Assembly (NCBI GenBank): GCA_946543025.1
Contig: CAMNLN010000043.1
Span: forward strand, 1 to 16,143
Source of the DNA: an uncultured Verrucomicrobiota bacterium
Lineage (GTDB): Bacteria > Verrucomicrobiota > Kiritimatiellia > RFP12 > UBA1067
Length of the DNA stretch: 16,143 bases
Reading direction: 5' to 3'
This document shows, piece after piece, positions 1-8,700 of this stretch (within the stretch, counting starts at the first letter, position 1; each line of letters starts with the position of its first letter). The position numbers were made by a program, and so were the translations under genes. The notes below the pieces were generated by a model. That model saw only the letters and a program-made list of their open reading frames with translations. It was not told where the DNA came from and did no database searches.

Positions 1-3000
1 CTTGGGCAGGGCACGTTGCGCGCGTCGGGCACACTCGGCGCGGTCGTCACGAACGAATACCCCGCGAGCAGCAAGCTGGCGACCGTCCTCGACGTGCAGG
101 ACGAGCTGCATGTCACGAACGACTTCGTGCAGAAGACGGGCTGCTTCATCAAGACCGGTCCCGGCACGGTGTACTTCAGCGGCGCGAACAACCGGTTCGG
201 CTGGGATCCAGACATGGCGAACGGGGCCGTGGCCGATACCGCAAATCCCCTGACGCTCAATGCCAACGGCGACGCGCCGACTAAAGGCATACGGGGCAAC
301 GTGGTCATCGCCGAAGGCAAGATGGTGATCGAGGGCGGCTACAACTACTTTAACGCGAACAACGGCTCCGTTGGCACATGGACGACGAACGAGGGGACGG
401 AGAAGAGCGCGGTCCTCGAGTTCCGCGGTGGCACGAACGTCCTCTACAAGTGCTTCTATCCGGCCTACTACAACGGTTTCGCAGGAACGGGCGGCCCGAC
501 CGTCCGTTCGGGAATCCGCGTGACGGACGGTATCGTGTCGAACGGCGTCGTGTGGGGGTCGAGCGGCGACACGATCTTCTTCGGCAGCAACAACGCGCCG
601 CCCGGTGGACGCGTGTACGACACGTATCCCTTCATCGAGGTGCTGGGCGGGCATTTTGCGATGGCCAAGAACCTGCAGCTCGGCAACCAGGCGGGCGTCA
701 ACACGTCCTTCACCGTGGCGGGTACGGGCGTGGTGACGATGGGACAGTACATCAGCGTCGGCTTCAAGAGCGGTCCGTCCGTGTGTGACATGACGGTGGC
801 GGATCATGGCAAGGTGACATCGCAGTATATCAGCATCCATGGCAACGCAGGCGCCTCGACGTTTGACGTGACGCTCAAGGACGAGGCGGAGGTGAACGTA
901 CAGTACCTTGGCGCGTCCGGCGCGAACAGCACGATGAACATCAACCTTCTCGGCGGCACGCTGACGACGACGTCCGGCCTCCCGTTCCAGAGGAACAAGA
1001 ACACGGCGAAGGTCAACCTCCTGCTCGACGGCGGCACGCTTGTCAACGGCTACAACACGAAGCAGAACATGACGAACATCGTCAGCACGCTGAACAGCGT
1101 GCGCGTGGGCACGCGTGGTTTCACCTTCGCCGGCGCGAAGAACACGAACCAGCACCAACAGGCCGGGCACTTCCAGAAGAGCATCGCTTATACGAACACG
1201 CATCCGGGCGAAGCGCGCCAGCCGATCGACTTCAAGTCTCCCGACGACCAACACCGCAGCTACTACAATTTCGCCCAGAACTGCACCATCGACGCGCCCG
1301 TGCGCGTGTGGAACAGCTCATATCTGTTGCTCGACAAGGGCGCGGACATCGTCGGCGGCAACGCTCTCTCATTGGGCAACACGTCGCGTCTACGCCTGAA
1401 GGGCGGCAACCACACGGTGGACACGCTCTCGCTCGGCTTCGAGGGAAGCAAGGGCGGCTACAACACGCTGATGATCGCGTCGAACTCCACCCTGATCGTG
1501 ACGCGCGAGCTGCGGCACGTCGGATCTTCTTACCTGAACGTCTACTTCTACAACGAGAACCTTGGCGGCATCTCCAAGGGCGCGGCCCTTGGCCCTCATA
1601 CGCTCATCGCCGCGCCGGCGGCCTACCGTGACGTGCTGGCGTCGCTCGAGTGCAGGTTTGCCAACCCAAGCGAAGACAAGGTGACGGCATACAGGTTCCA
1701 GACCGTCGTGGAAGGGGATCAGGTCAAGCTACAGCTGGTCGTGCTGGACACGTCAGTATCGTTTTTCGCGCAGAACGCCTGGTCGAACGGCACGGAAGAC
1801 GGCCTGTGGAAAACGGACGGCAACTGGGAAGGCGGCGCGGCGGTGAACAGCGCCGGCGCGGAGGCCGTGTTCTCCAAGGACGCGTCGGCGGGCGGCGAGA
1901 CCGTCACGCTCGCGGGCCAGGCGTCGGCGGGCGGAATCGCGTTCAGCGGCGCGAACGGCTACACGGTGACGGGCGGCGAGCTGCTGATGGGCGACTATGC
2001 CGTCATTTCATCAGTCGCCCCCATGACGAACGCGATCGCGTCGAAGCTGACGGCGACAAGTCCGGTAACGGTCAATCCCGCTCAAACCGGGGGCGGCGTG
2101 GTGAAGCTGACGGGCGACCTTTCCGGGCTTGCGGGCGGACTTGCCGTCAACTCCGGTACGCTTGAACTTGAAGACCTTTCATTCGCGACGGACGCATCGA
2201 AGCTATTTGTCGGCCCTGGCACGGTCGCGTACACGGGCCCGGCGGCGGAACTGGCGGGGGTGACGTTTATGTCGATTGCTCCTACTGCTTCCGTGCTGCG
2301 CGTGGGTGCGCCGCTTACGCTTGGCTCCGCTGCGTCTCGCGGCACCTCGCTCCTCGTGAAGACGGGCGAAGAGACGCTGAAACTGAAGGGGAACGGGATA
2401 TTCACGCTCACCGGCGGTCAGCCCACGACCGCCTGGAGCGGCGACGGCATCTTCATCGGTGAATCCGGCGACGGTCCGAAGTCCGGAATGTACGGCGTGA
2501 CCGTGCGCGAGGGGCGGCTCGAGATCGGCACGGTCGGCGACGACTCGGACGCGCCGAACGTGACGGCGTTCTCCCTTGCCGCCGGAGGCCAGCCGCTCGA
2601 GGGACGCCCGCCCGCCGAGATCGTGATGAACAACGGCACGTTTACGCTGGAAGGGGCGATCAAGGTGGACGGCTACGTGGGCGGCGCGGCAACGAACAAG
2701 CTGGTCGTCAACGGCGGTACGCTTTCCGCCAAGACCCAGATCAACGTGGGGTTGGCGTCGAGAAGCGCGGAGGGGCTTGCACCGGCGGTGGTCGAACTGA
2801 ACGGCGGATTGCTGGAGAGCCGGGAAAACAACGTCAACATGTACCAGAACGGCAGCGAGATGGAGCTGTTCCTGAACAGCGGCGGAACGCTGAAGACGGT
2901 CGGCATCAACGGCTACGCGGCGGACGACCTGCGCGGCACGGCGCACTTCGACGGCGGCACGTTCAAGCCTTTCAACAACGGAAACAGCGTCATCTACCTT

Positions 3001-5787
3001 CGGTACATCCGTCACGCGTACGTCGGCGCGGGCGGACTTGTAATCGACACATCGGAGCAGGGGACGGCGAACACGGCGCCCTGCTATCTGAACGTGAGCC
3101 AGACGTTCGAGAAGGAGCCGGCGCTGGGCGACGCGCCGGACGGCGGCATCCGCGTTCGCGGCGACGGCATTGTGTATCTCTCCGAGACGTTCTTGATGGA
3201 AGGTCTTTCTGGTGGCCTCACCGTGGAAGACGGCGCTACGCTCATCGCGAACAGGAGCACGGGCGGCGAAGGGATGACGGTTCGCGTGAACGCGGGCGCC
3301 ACGCTCCGCACGTACCAGAACGGCGCGAATACCACCTATGCGGACTCGCTCGTGTTGGGCGAGACTGGGATTGCGAAGCCCGCGCGGTTCGAAGTGCGCT
3401 CGACGAGCGGCACGAGCATCTACAACTGCATCGTCTCCAACGACTTTGCCGTCGCCGGCCCTGTGCTGTTCGCGACGCGCAGCGCATGGAATGCGGCGCT
3501 TGCGGACACGACAGGGGTCTACACGATGTTCGTCTACCGCGCCTCGTGCGACGCGAATGTGGACGCGGCAAAGTTCACGCTTGATCCCGAGGTGTCGTCT
3601 CTAACGGCCGACTTCGCGAAGGTTGACGTGACGCTGGACGGCGAGACGGGCTGGAAGGCGCTCGTGGCGACCGTGCGCGCGGCGGTGCCTGGAGAACTGC
3701 CGCGCTGGACGGCCACGTCTCTTGGCGGCGACTGGAGCGAGACGGCGAACTGGTCGAACGGTCTGCCGCCGAACGGCGCGAACGCGGTCGCGCGTTTCGA
3801 GGCGGCACAGGCGGCGGACGTGCCGGTGACGCTTGACACGGCGGTGACCGTGGGCCAGGCGATCTTTGAGGAGACGACGGCGGGGCGCGGCTACACGCTC
3901 GGCGGCGCGAACACCCTGACGTTCGCCAAGGACGGCGATGCGCTGCTGGACGTGGCGACGGGCGGGACGGTGACGGTGAACGCGCCGATCCGGACGGACG
4001 GAATCCTTTGCGTCAATGCGGCGCAGAGCGGGGCGACACGCGGCACGGCGGGCGAGGTCGTGTTTGGCGCAGGGGCGTTGGACAACTTCGCGGGTACGCT
4101 CTATCCGCGCAGCGGCCGGACGACGATCCCGTCGCTCGCGTGGATGACGGACGCGTCGCAGCTACGGCTCGGTTTCGGCACGGTGAAATACACCGGCACG
4201 GGCGAGACGATCCCCGGCTTCTCAATCGCCCCGACGGAAAAGTACATGTCCACGCTCGAGGTCGAGAACGACCTGACTGTGGTCGGCCGTGCGCAGAATG
4301 ACGTTTCCGGCGCGTTCATGAAGAGCGGCGCAGGCACGCTGTATGTCAAGGGAGAAGGAAACTACCAACTTGGCAACGGCAATTACATCACCTACTACTG
4401 GGGAGAACCGTCAACCGCCGGTCGGCCCGAAAACACGCGCTGCGCGAACGGCGACAGCCCGACGAACGCGACGATGAGCCTGAGCGTGGGCGCGGGCAAG
4501 CTCGTGATCGGCGAGGCGGGCGACGCGACGGCTGGGCCGACAGTGACTACCACGGAGTATGCGGCGATCGGCCTTCCGGCGAGCGACGATTCCAGCGCGG
4601 AGCTCGAAATCAACAGCGGGTCTCTGACGGTTCAGAAGAATCATCTGTATTTGGGCTATTACCATGGGCTGGATGTTCCCGTGCGCGCGAAGATGACGGT
4701 GAACGGGGGCAACGTGTCTGTCAAGCAGAGCCTCATCCTTGAGTATGGCGCCGCCTCCGCCTGCAGCCCGGAAGTCGAGGTGAACGGCGGCACGGTAGCG
4801 GTTGGGAATTCGGTGCAAATGAGCTGGGGGCATACAAGCGCGGCCGCTGCGTCCAGCGCCACGTCCACGTTCACGGTAAACGGCGGCGTGGTGACCGTGC
4901 AGAAGGATTTCTTCGTGGTTTACCGCGACAGCGTAACCGAACGTGCGAACTACGGACGGCTCTACATGAACGGCGGCGAGCTGGACGTGAAGGGAACAAT
5001 GTGCGTGACGCGCAACGGGCACGCGAAGTCAACGGCGCAGGCGTGGCTCAATCCCGGCGGACTGTTGAAGGCGGGCGACGTTACCGCCACGCGCGTGGGC
5101 GGCAAGTTCTACTTCAACGGCGGCCTGTTCCTGCCGTACGGCGAGGCGAACGGCACGGATAAGAGCCTTGTCGACAGTTCGCTCGAACTCCTCGTCACGA
5201 CGAACGGCGCGGCGATCAGCACGGTGAACGCGAAGGGCGGACAGTACACGGTCTCGGCCGCGCTCAAGCACGATCCGGCGCTTTCGGGCAAGGACGGCGG
5301 CCTCGTGAAAACGGGCGCGGGCGTGCTGACCCTCTCTGGCGCGAACACGTACACGGGACCGACGGTCGTGGACCAGGGAACGTTGGCCGTTTCCGCCGCC
5401 GCTCCGCTCACGGACGACACCGTCGTCCGCGCCGGCGCGCTGCTCGACCTGGGCGGCGCGCGGACGCTTGCCAATCTTACGGGCGATGGTACGGTGTACG
5501 GAGACCTCACGCTCGCGGGGGCGCTCACGCCGCAGAACGGAATCCCGACGATTGACGGCGACTTCGCGACCGCATCGACGGCGCAGGTGGACTTCGGCTG
5601 CACGGGCGACGACATGGTGGCTTACGGCTCGAAACATCTGGTGCTGCGCGTAACGGGCGCGGTGGACTCGGATATCAAGTTCAAGGCCGTCAACTGCGGC
5701 CAGCCGTGCACGCTTGCGGCGACGGTCGAGGATGGCCATGTCTATGTGTTTGTCAAGTCCGGCGGCACCGTGCTGCTCTTCAGGTGA
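1..5787 (+). CDS. Autotransporter-associated beta-strand repeat protein, 5' partial
   Basis: The reading frame is open from base 1 (Leu-Gly-Gln-Gly-Thr, then the TTG at 16) to TGA at 5785-5787. The N-terminus and any signal peptide are therefore outside the window, and at least 1928 residues are present. The product is rich in Gly, Thr, Asn and Val, with recurring short strands such as NGGTL, DGGTL and VNGG, typical of right-handed beta-helix surface proteins. A canonical autotransporter-associated repeat lies near nt 5299-5397 (KTGAGVLTLSGANTYTG, then GTLAVS). Three long diverged modules can be traced (separate entry). The C-terminus ends VKSGGTVLLFR, with no beta-barrel, no PEP-CTERM-like tail and no LPXTG, so the family name should not be read as evidence of an autotransporter. 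Likely role: an exported adhesin, matrix or glycan-contact protein. No catalytic motif was recognised. The stop codon overlaps the ribosome binding site of the next gene, which suggests coupled translation. Confidence 0.88.
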   Translation, partial: LGQGTLRASGTLGAVVTNEYPASSKLATVLDVQDELHVTNDFVQKTGCFIKTGPGTVYFSGANNRFGWDPDMANGAVADTANPLTLNANGDAPTKGIRGNVVIAEGKMVIEGGYNYFNANNGSVGTWTTNEGTEKSAVLEFRGGTNVLYKCFYPAYYNGFAGTGGPTVRSGIRVTDGIVSNGVVWGSSGDTIFFGSNNAPPGGRVYDTYPFIEVLGGHFAMAKNLQLGNQAGVNTSFTVAGTGVVTMGQYISVGFKSGPSVCDMTVADHGKVTSQYISIHGNAGASTFDVTLKDEAEVNVQYLGASGANSTMNINLLGGTLTTTSGLPFQRNKNTAKVNLLLDGGTLVNGYNTKQNMTNIVSTLNSVRVGTRGFTFAGAKNTNQHQQAGHFQKSIAYTNTHPGEARQPIDFKSPDDQHRSYYNFAQNCTIDAPVRVWNSSYLLLDKGADIVGGNALSLGNTSRLRLKGGNHTVDTLSLGFEGSKGGYNTLMIASNSTLIVTRELRHVGSSYLNVYFYNENLGGISKGAALGPHTLIAAPAAYRDVLASLECRFANPSEDKVTAYRFQTVVEGDQVKLQLVVLDTSVSFFAQNAWSNGTEDGLWKTDGNWEGGAAVNSAGAEAVFSKDASAGGETVTLAGQASAGGIAFSGANGYTVTGGELLMGDYAVISSVAPMTNAIASKLTATSPVTVNPAQTGGGVVKLTGDLSGLAGGLAVNSGTLELEDLSFATDASKLFVGPGTVAYTGPAAELAGVTFMSIAPTASVLRVGAPLTLGSAASRGTSLLVKTGEETLKLKGNGIFTLTGGQPTTAWSGDGIFIGESGDGPKSGMYGVTVREGRLEIGTVGDDSDAPNVTAFSLAAGGQPLEGRPPAEIVMNNGTFTLEGAIKVDGYVGGAATNKLVVNGGTLSAKTQINVGLASRSAEGLAPAVVELNGGLLESRENNVNMYQNGSEMELFLNSGGTLKTVGINGYAADDLRGTAHFDGGTFKPFNNGNSVIYLRYIRHAYVGAGGLVIDTSEQGTANTAPCYLNVSQTFEKEPALGDAPDGGIRVRGDGIVYLSETFLMEGLSGGLTVEDGATLIANRSTGGEGMTVRVNAGATLRTYQNGANTTYADSLVLGETGIAKPARFEVRSTSGTSIYNCIVSNDFAVAGPVLFATRSAWNAALADTTGVYTMFVYRASCDANVDAAKFTLDPEVSSLTADFAKVDVTLDGETGWKALVATVRAAVPGELPRWTATSLGGDWSETANWSNGLPPNGANAVARFEAAQAADVPVTLDTAVTVGQAIFEETTAGRGYTLGGANTLTFAKDGDALLDVATGGTVTVNAPIRTDGILCVNAAQSGATRGTAGEVVFGAGALDNFAGTLYPRSGRTTIPSLAWMTDASQLRLGFGTVKYTGTGETIPGFSIAPTEKYMSTLEVENDLTVVGRAQNDVSGAFMKSGAGTLYVKGEGNYQLGNGNYITYYWGEPSTAGRPENTRCANGDSPTNATMSLSVGAGKLVIGEAGDATAGPTVTTTEYAAIGLPASDDSSAELEINSGSLTVQKNHLYLGYYHGLDVPVRAKMTVNGGNVSVKQSLILEYGAASACSPEVEVNGGTVAVGNSVQMSWGHTSAAAASSATSTFTVNGGVVTVQKDFFVVYRDSVTERANYGRLYMNGGELDVKGTMCVTRNGHAKSTAQAWLNPGGLLKAGDVTATRVGGKFYFNGGLFLPYGEANGTDKSLVDSSLELLVTTNGAAISTVNAKGGQYTVSAALKHDPALSGKDGGLVKTGAGVLTLSGANTYTGPTVVDQGTLAVSAAAPLTDDTVVRAGALLDLGGARTLANLTGDGTVYGDLTLAGALTPQNGIPTIDGDFATASTAQVDFGCTGDDMVAYGSKHLVLRVTGAVDSDIKFKAVNCGQPCTLAATVEDGHVYVFVKSGGTVLLFR
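5299..5397 (+). other. Canonical autotransporter-associated beta-strand repeat motif
   Basis: This is the clearest match to the family consensus: Gly-Gly-Leu-Val-Lys-Thr-Gly-Ala-Gly followed by LTLSGANTYTG and, after a short turn, GTLAVS. In this family one such unit forms a rung of a beta-helix. It lies near the end of the third block, followed by about 130 residues of capping sequence. Confidence 0.8.
5782..5787 (+). promoter_or_regulatory. Ribosome binding site AGGTGA for the GH92/GH-A gene
   Basis: AGGTGA overlaps the TGA stop of the upstream gene and sits 4 bases before the ATG at 5792. It supports 5792 as the start over the in-frame ATG at 5804, which has no such site upstream. A second, stronger-looking GGAGG at 5806-5810 has no start codon at a proper distance and may be an orphan (see findings). 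Confidence 0.5.
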
Positions 5788-5791
5788 TGCG

Positions 5792-8700
5792 ATGTACGTG
5801 TCAATGGAGGTAGTCGCAAGATTCCGGCATTCCGGTAGGGTCGGCGTTCCATCGCCGACCGTAACCGCGGACGGCGGTGGAACGCCGTCCCTACCGGTTG
5901 CGGATAGGCGCAGACATGTGTTTGCAGCGGCCGTTAGCGCCGTTGTTGTCTTTGCGTTGAGCCTTTCGGCGGCAGGGGTGGTCCATGGAGCGGGCGTGTC
6001 GGTTGACTTCCTCTCGCGCGAGGGGACGCTTGGCGCGTTCGCGGACGTATCGGCGGCCTATCGCGAATTCCCGTGCGCCGAGGCGGTGTGGGGGCACATG
6101 CGGAAGCTCGGATGGAAGATGCGGTGCGGCTCGGACGATCCCTCGCTTCGGGTGGCCGCCACGATGTCTCACAGGGGAAAGGCGTTCGTGGTGGCCAACG
6201 GCGGCGCGCGCGACGTTTCGTTCGTGCCGGCGGTGTCGGGCGACATGGGCGCCGCCCTCCACCTCTACCGCTTCGACTCCGGCCGCGCGCCGTTCAAGCC
6301 TGTTGGCGTCTGGCGCGCCGGGGCGCGCGTCGAGGTGCCGGCTGGCGCCTTGCTGCTGGCCACGACGCTCATCCTCGATGCGGGCGGCGAGACGCGCACG
6401 GGATCCTCGCTGCGCGTGAACGCCGGGCGTTTCGCCGGGGCGCCGGACGACGTCATTAGACACGCCAATCCCTTTATCGGCACCGCCTGGAACGGCCACA
6501 CCTTTCCTGGGGCGACTTGGCCCTTCGGGCTCGTGCAGCCAAGCCCCGACACGGGTTTCGGCGACTGGCAGCACTGTTCCGGGTACACCTACCTCGATCC
6601 GTGGATATACGGATTTTCGCAGACCCACCTGAGCGGCACGGGGTGCGAAGATCTCGGTGACGTCCTGCTCCAGCCGTTCACCGGAGAGGCGGCCGTCGCC
6701 GCCGACGACTTTCGCGGCGCGAAGGATTTCACGAGCGAGCTGGCCTATCCCGGATACTACACGGTGGCCGCTACCAACTTCGGCGTCAAGACCGAGCTGA
6801 CGGCCGCGCCGCACGTATCGTGGCACCGCTATACGTTCGCGAACGGGAAACGTGCGCGTCTGCTCGTGGACCTGCAGTTCGGCAACGTGCGCGACGTCCA
6901 CGTGTTTTCGCACGTGGAGGAGGCGTCGGACATCTGTTCCGCCGACCGCCGTGTCATCGAGGGGCACAGCGTACGCTCGTCCTGGCTGCGCGGGCGGCAT
7001 GTCGCGTTCCGCATCGAGTTCTCGCAACCGTTCGCGGCAAAGCTGAAGCTCCCGCCGAAGAAGGGCGAGAAGGCCGGCCGCTACGTGCTCGACTTCGACC
7101 TGCCGTCCGGCGAGCCGCTCGTTGCGAAGGTCGCGATTTCCGGAACGGACGAGGCGGGTGCCGCGCGGAACATGTCCGCAGAGGCTGACGGTTGGGACTT
7201 CGATGCGGCCGTGCGGCGTTGCGGCGACGCCTGGCGCGCGCTCTTCGGGCGCGTGGAGCTGCAGGAAGGCTCGCCCGACGAGAAGGAGACGTTCTACACG
7301 GCGCTCTACCATGCTTTCAGCCAGCCGAACGATCTCGCCGACGTGGACGGCCGCGCGCGCGACGCAGGCGGCCGGCTGTTCCAGACGAAGCGGGGCCGCC
7401 ACTACACGGGCCTGTCGCTCTGGGACACGTTTCGCGCGGCGCACCCGTTCTACACGCTTGTCGCGTCCGAGCGGGTGGACGATTTCTGCGACTCGATGCT
7501 GGCGCAGTACCGCGCGATCGGCTACCTGCCCGTGATCCCGTACTTCGGGCGCGAGTCGTTCTGCATGATCGGCAACCATTCCGTCCCCGTCATCGTGGAC
7601 GCCTGGCTGAAGGGGTTCCGCGGCTTCGACGGGGAGGAGGCGTTCGCCGCCATCACCAACTCCCTCACCGTTTTCCACAAGACGCCGAAGGGACGAAAGA
7701 AAGCCAAGGAGAACTGGGACCTGCTGGACAGGTACGGCTACTATCCCTTCGACGTCATCAAGGGCGAGTCGGTGTCGCGTACGTTGGAGTGTTCCTACGA
7801 CGACTGGTGCGCGGCCGAGATGGCGCGCGCGCTGGGCCATGCGGAAGCGGAGGCGTTCTTCCGCAAGCGGGCCGCGAACTGGCGAAACGTGTTCGATCCG
7901 TCCACGGGCTTCATGCGCGGCAAGGACACGAAGGGCCGCTGGCGGGAGCCGTTCGATCCGTTCGCGTGCGGGCACGGCGGGGACGTGGCAAACGACTACA
8001 CCGAGGGAAACGCCTGGCAGTACACGTGGCACGTGCTGCAGGACGCGTCCGGACTGATCGCGGCGTTGGGCGGCGGCGACAGGTTTTCCGACAGGCTCGA
8101 CGGGCTCTTCAAGGCGCCGGAGGCCGCGGAGAGCGAAAGCTTCATGCAGGACGTGACGGGCGTGATCGGGCAGTACTGCCAGGGCAACGAGCCGTCCCAC
8201 CACGTGCCGTACCTCTACACGCTGGCTGGGCATCCGGAGAAGGCCGCCGAGCGGATACGCGAGATTACGACGCGCCTGTATTCGCCCACGCTCGGCGGGC
8301 TGTGCGGAAACGACGACTGCGGGCAGCTGAGCGTGTGGTACGTGTTTGCGGGGCTAGGGTTCTATCCCGTGAATCCGTGCGGCGGAGAGTTCGTCCTCGG
8401 CGCGCCGCAACTCAAGAAGATCAAGCTTTCCGTTGGCGACGGCCGCACGTTCACCGTCGTGGCGAAAGGTCTTTCAGCGCAAAACAAGTACGTGAGGCGG
8501 ATCCTTCTCGACGGCAAGGAGCACGAGTCGCCGGTCATCCGCTACGCCGATATCATGCGCGGCGGCGAGCTGACGTTCGAGATGACGAATAGGCCTGCCT
8601 GCGGTCCCAACCGGGCCTTGGAGGCAGGAATCGACGTCAACGGTTGCCTGCGCGTGGGCGGGAAGGGCGCACACATGACCCTTGTGGTCCACCGGGAGGG

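Larger units (their letters stand above)
1..5787 (+). repeat. Three diverged tandem modules inside the giant beta-strand protein
   Basis: The protein is made of three comparable blocks: A from base 1 to about 1779, B about 1780-3705, and C about 3706-5787. Blocks B and C both open with a Trp-rich head: WSNGTEDGLWKTDGNWEGG in B, and WTATSLGGDW then ETANWSNG in C. Each block has a strand marker: KTGPGTVYFSG at nt 151, KTGEETLKLKG at nt 2359 and KSGAGTLYVKG at nt 4321. A second shared segment follows in each: NGDAPTKG then GKMVIEGG; SGDGPKSG then GRLEIGTVGDD; NGDSPTNA then GKLVIGEAGD. Nearer the block ends come DGGTLVNG, FDGGTFKPF and FNGGLFLPY. The marker spacing is about 736 and 654 residues. 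The copies are too diverged to be a recent DNA duplication. Confidence 0.65.

Noticed and set aside
1..5787. Reading the first gene as a true type V autotransporter
   Set aside because: The C-terminus is complete and contains no beta-barrel or terminal aromatic signal. Only the repeat family shares the name.
5714..5791. Extending the GH92/GH-A gene upstream to the earliest in-frame start at 5714
   Set aside because: It would overlap the end of the previous gene by 74 bases and lacks a ribosome binding site. ATG 5792 has AGGTGA in front.
5832..5897. The large hairpin as an intrinsic terminator between the first two genes
   Set aside because: No T tract follows either arm, and the sequence reads through in frame. 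A repeat element fits better.
5891..8233. Long open frame on the minus strand (about 780 codons) opposite the GH92 domain
   Set aside because: It is antisense to an unambiguous GH92 domain, and its product is Arg/Val/His-rich with no recognisable motif. Such frames arise from GC-rich third positions.
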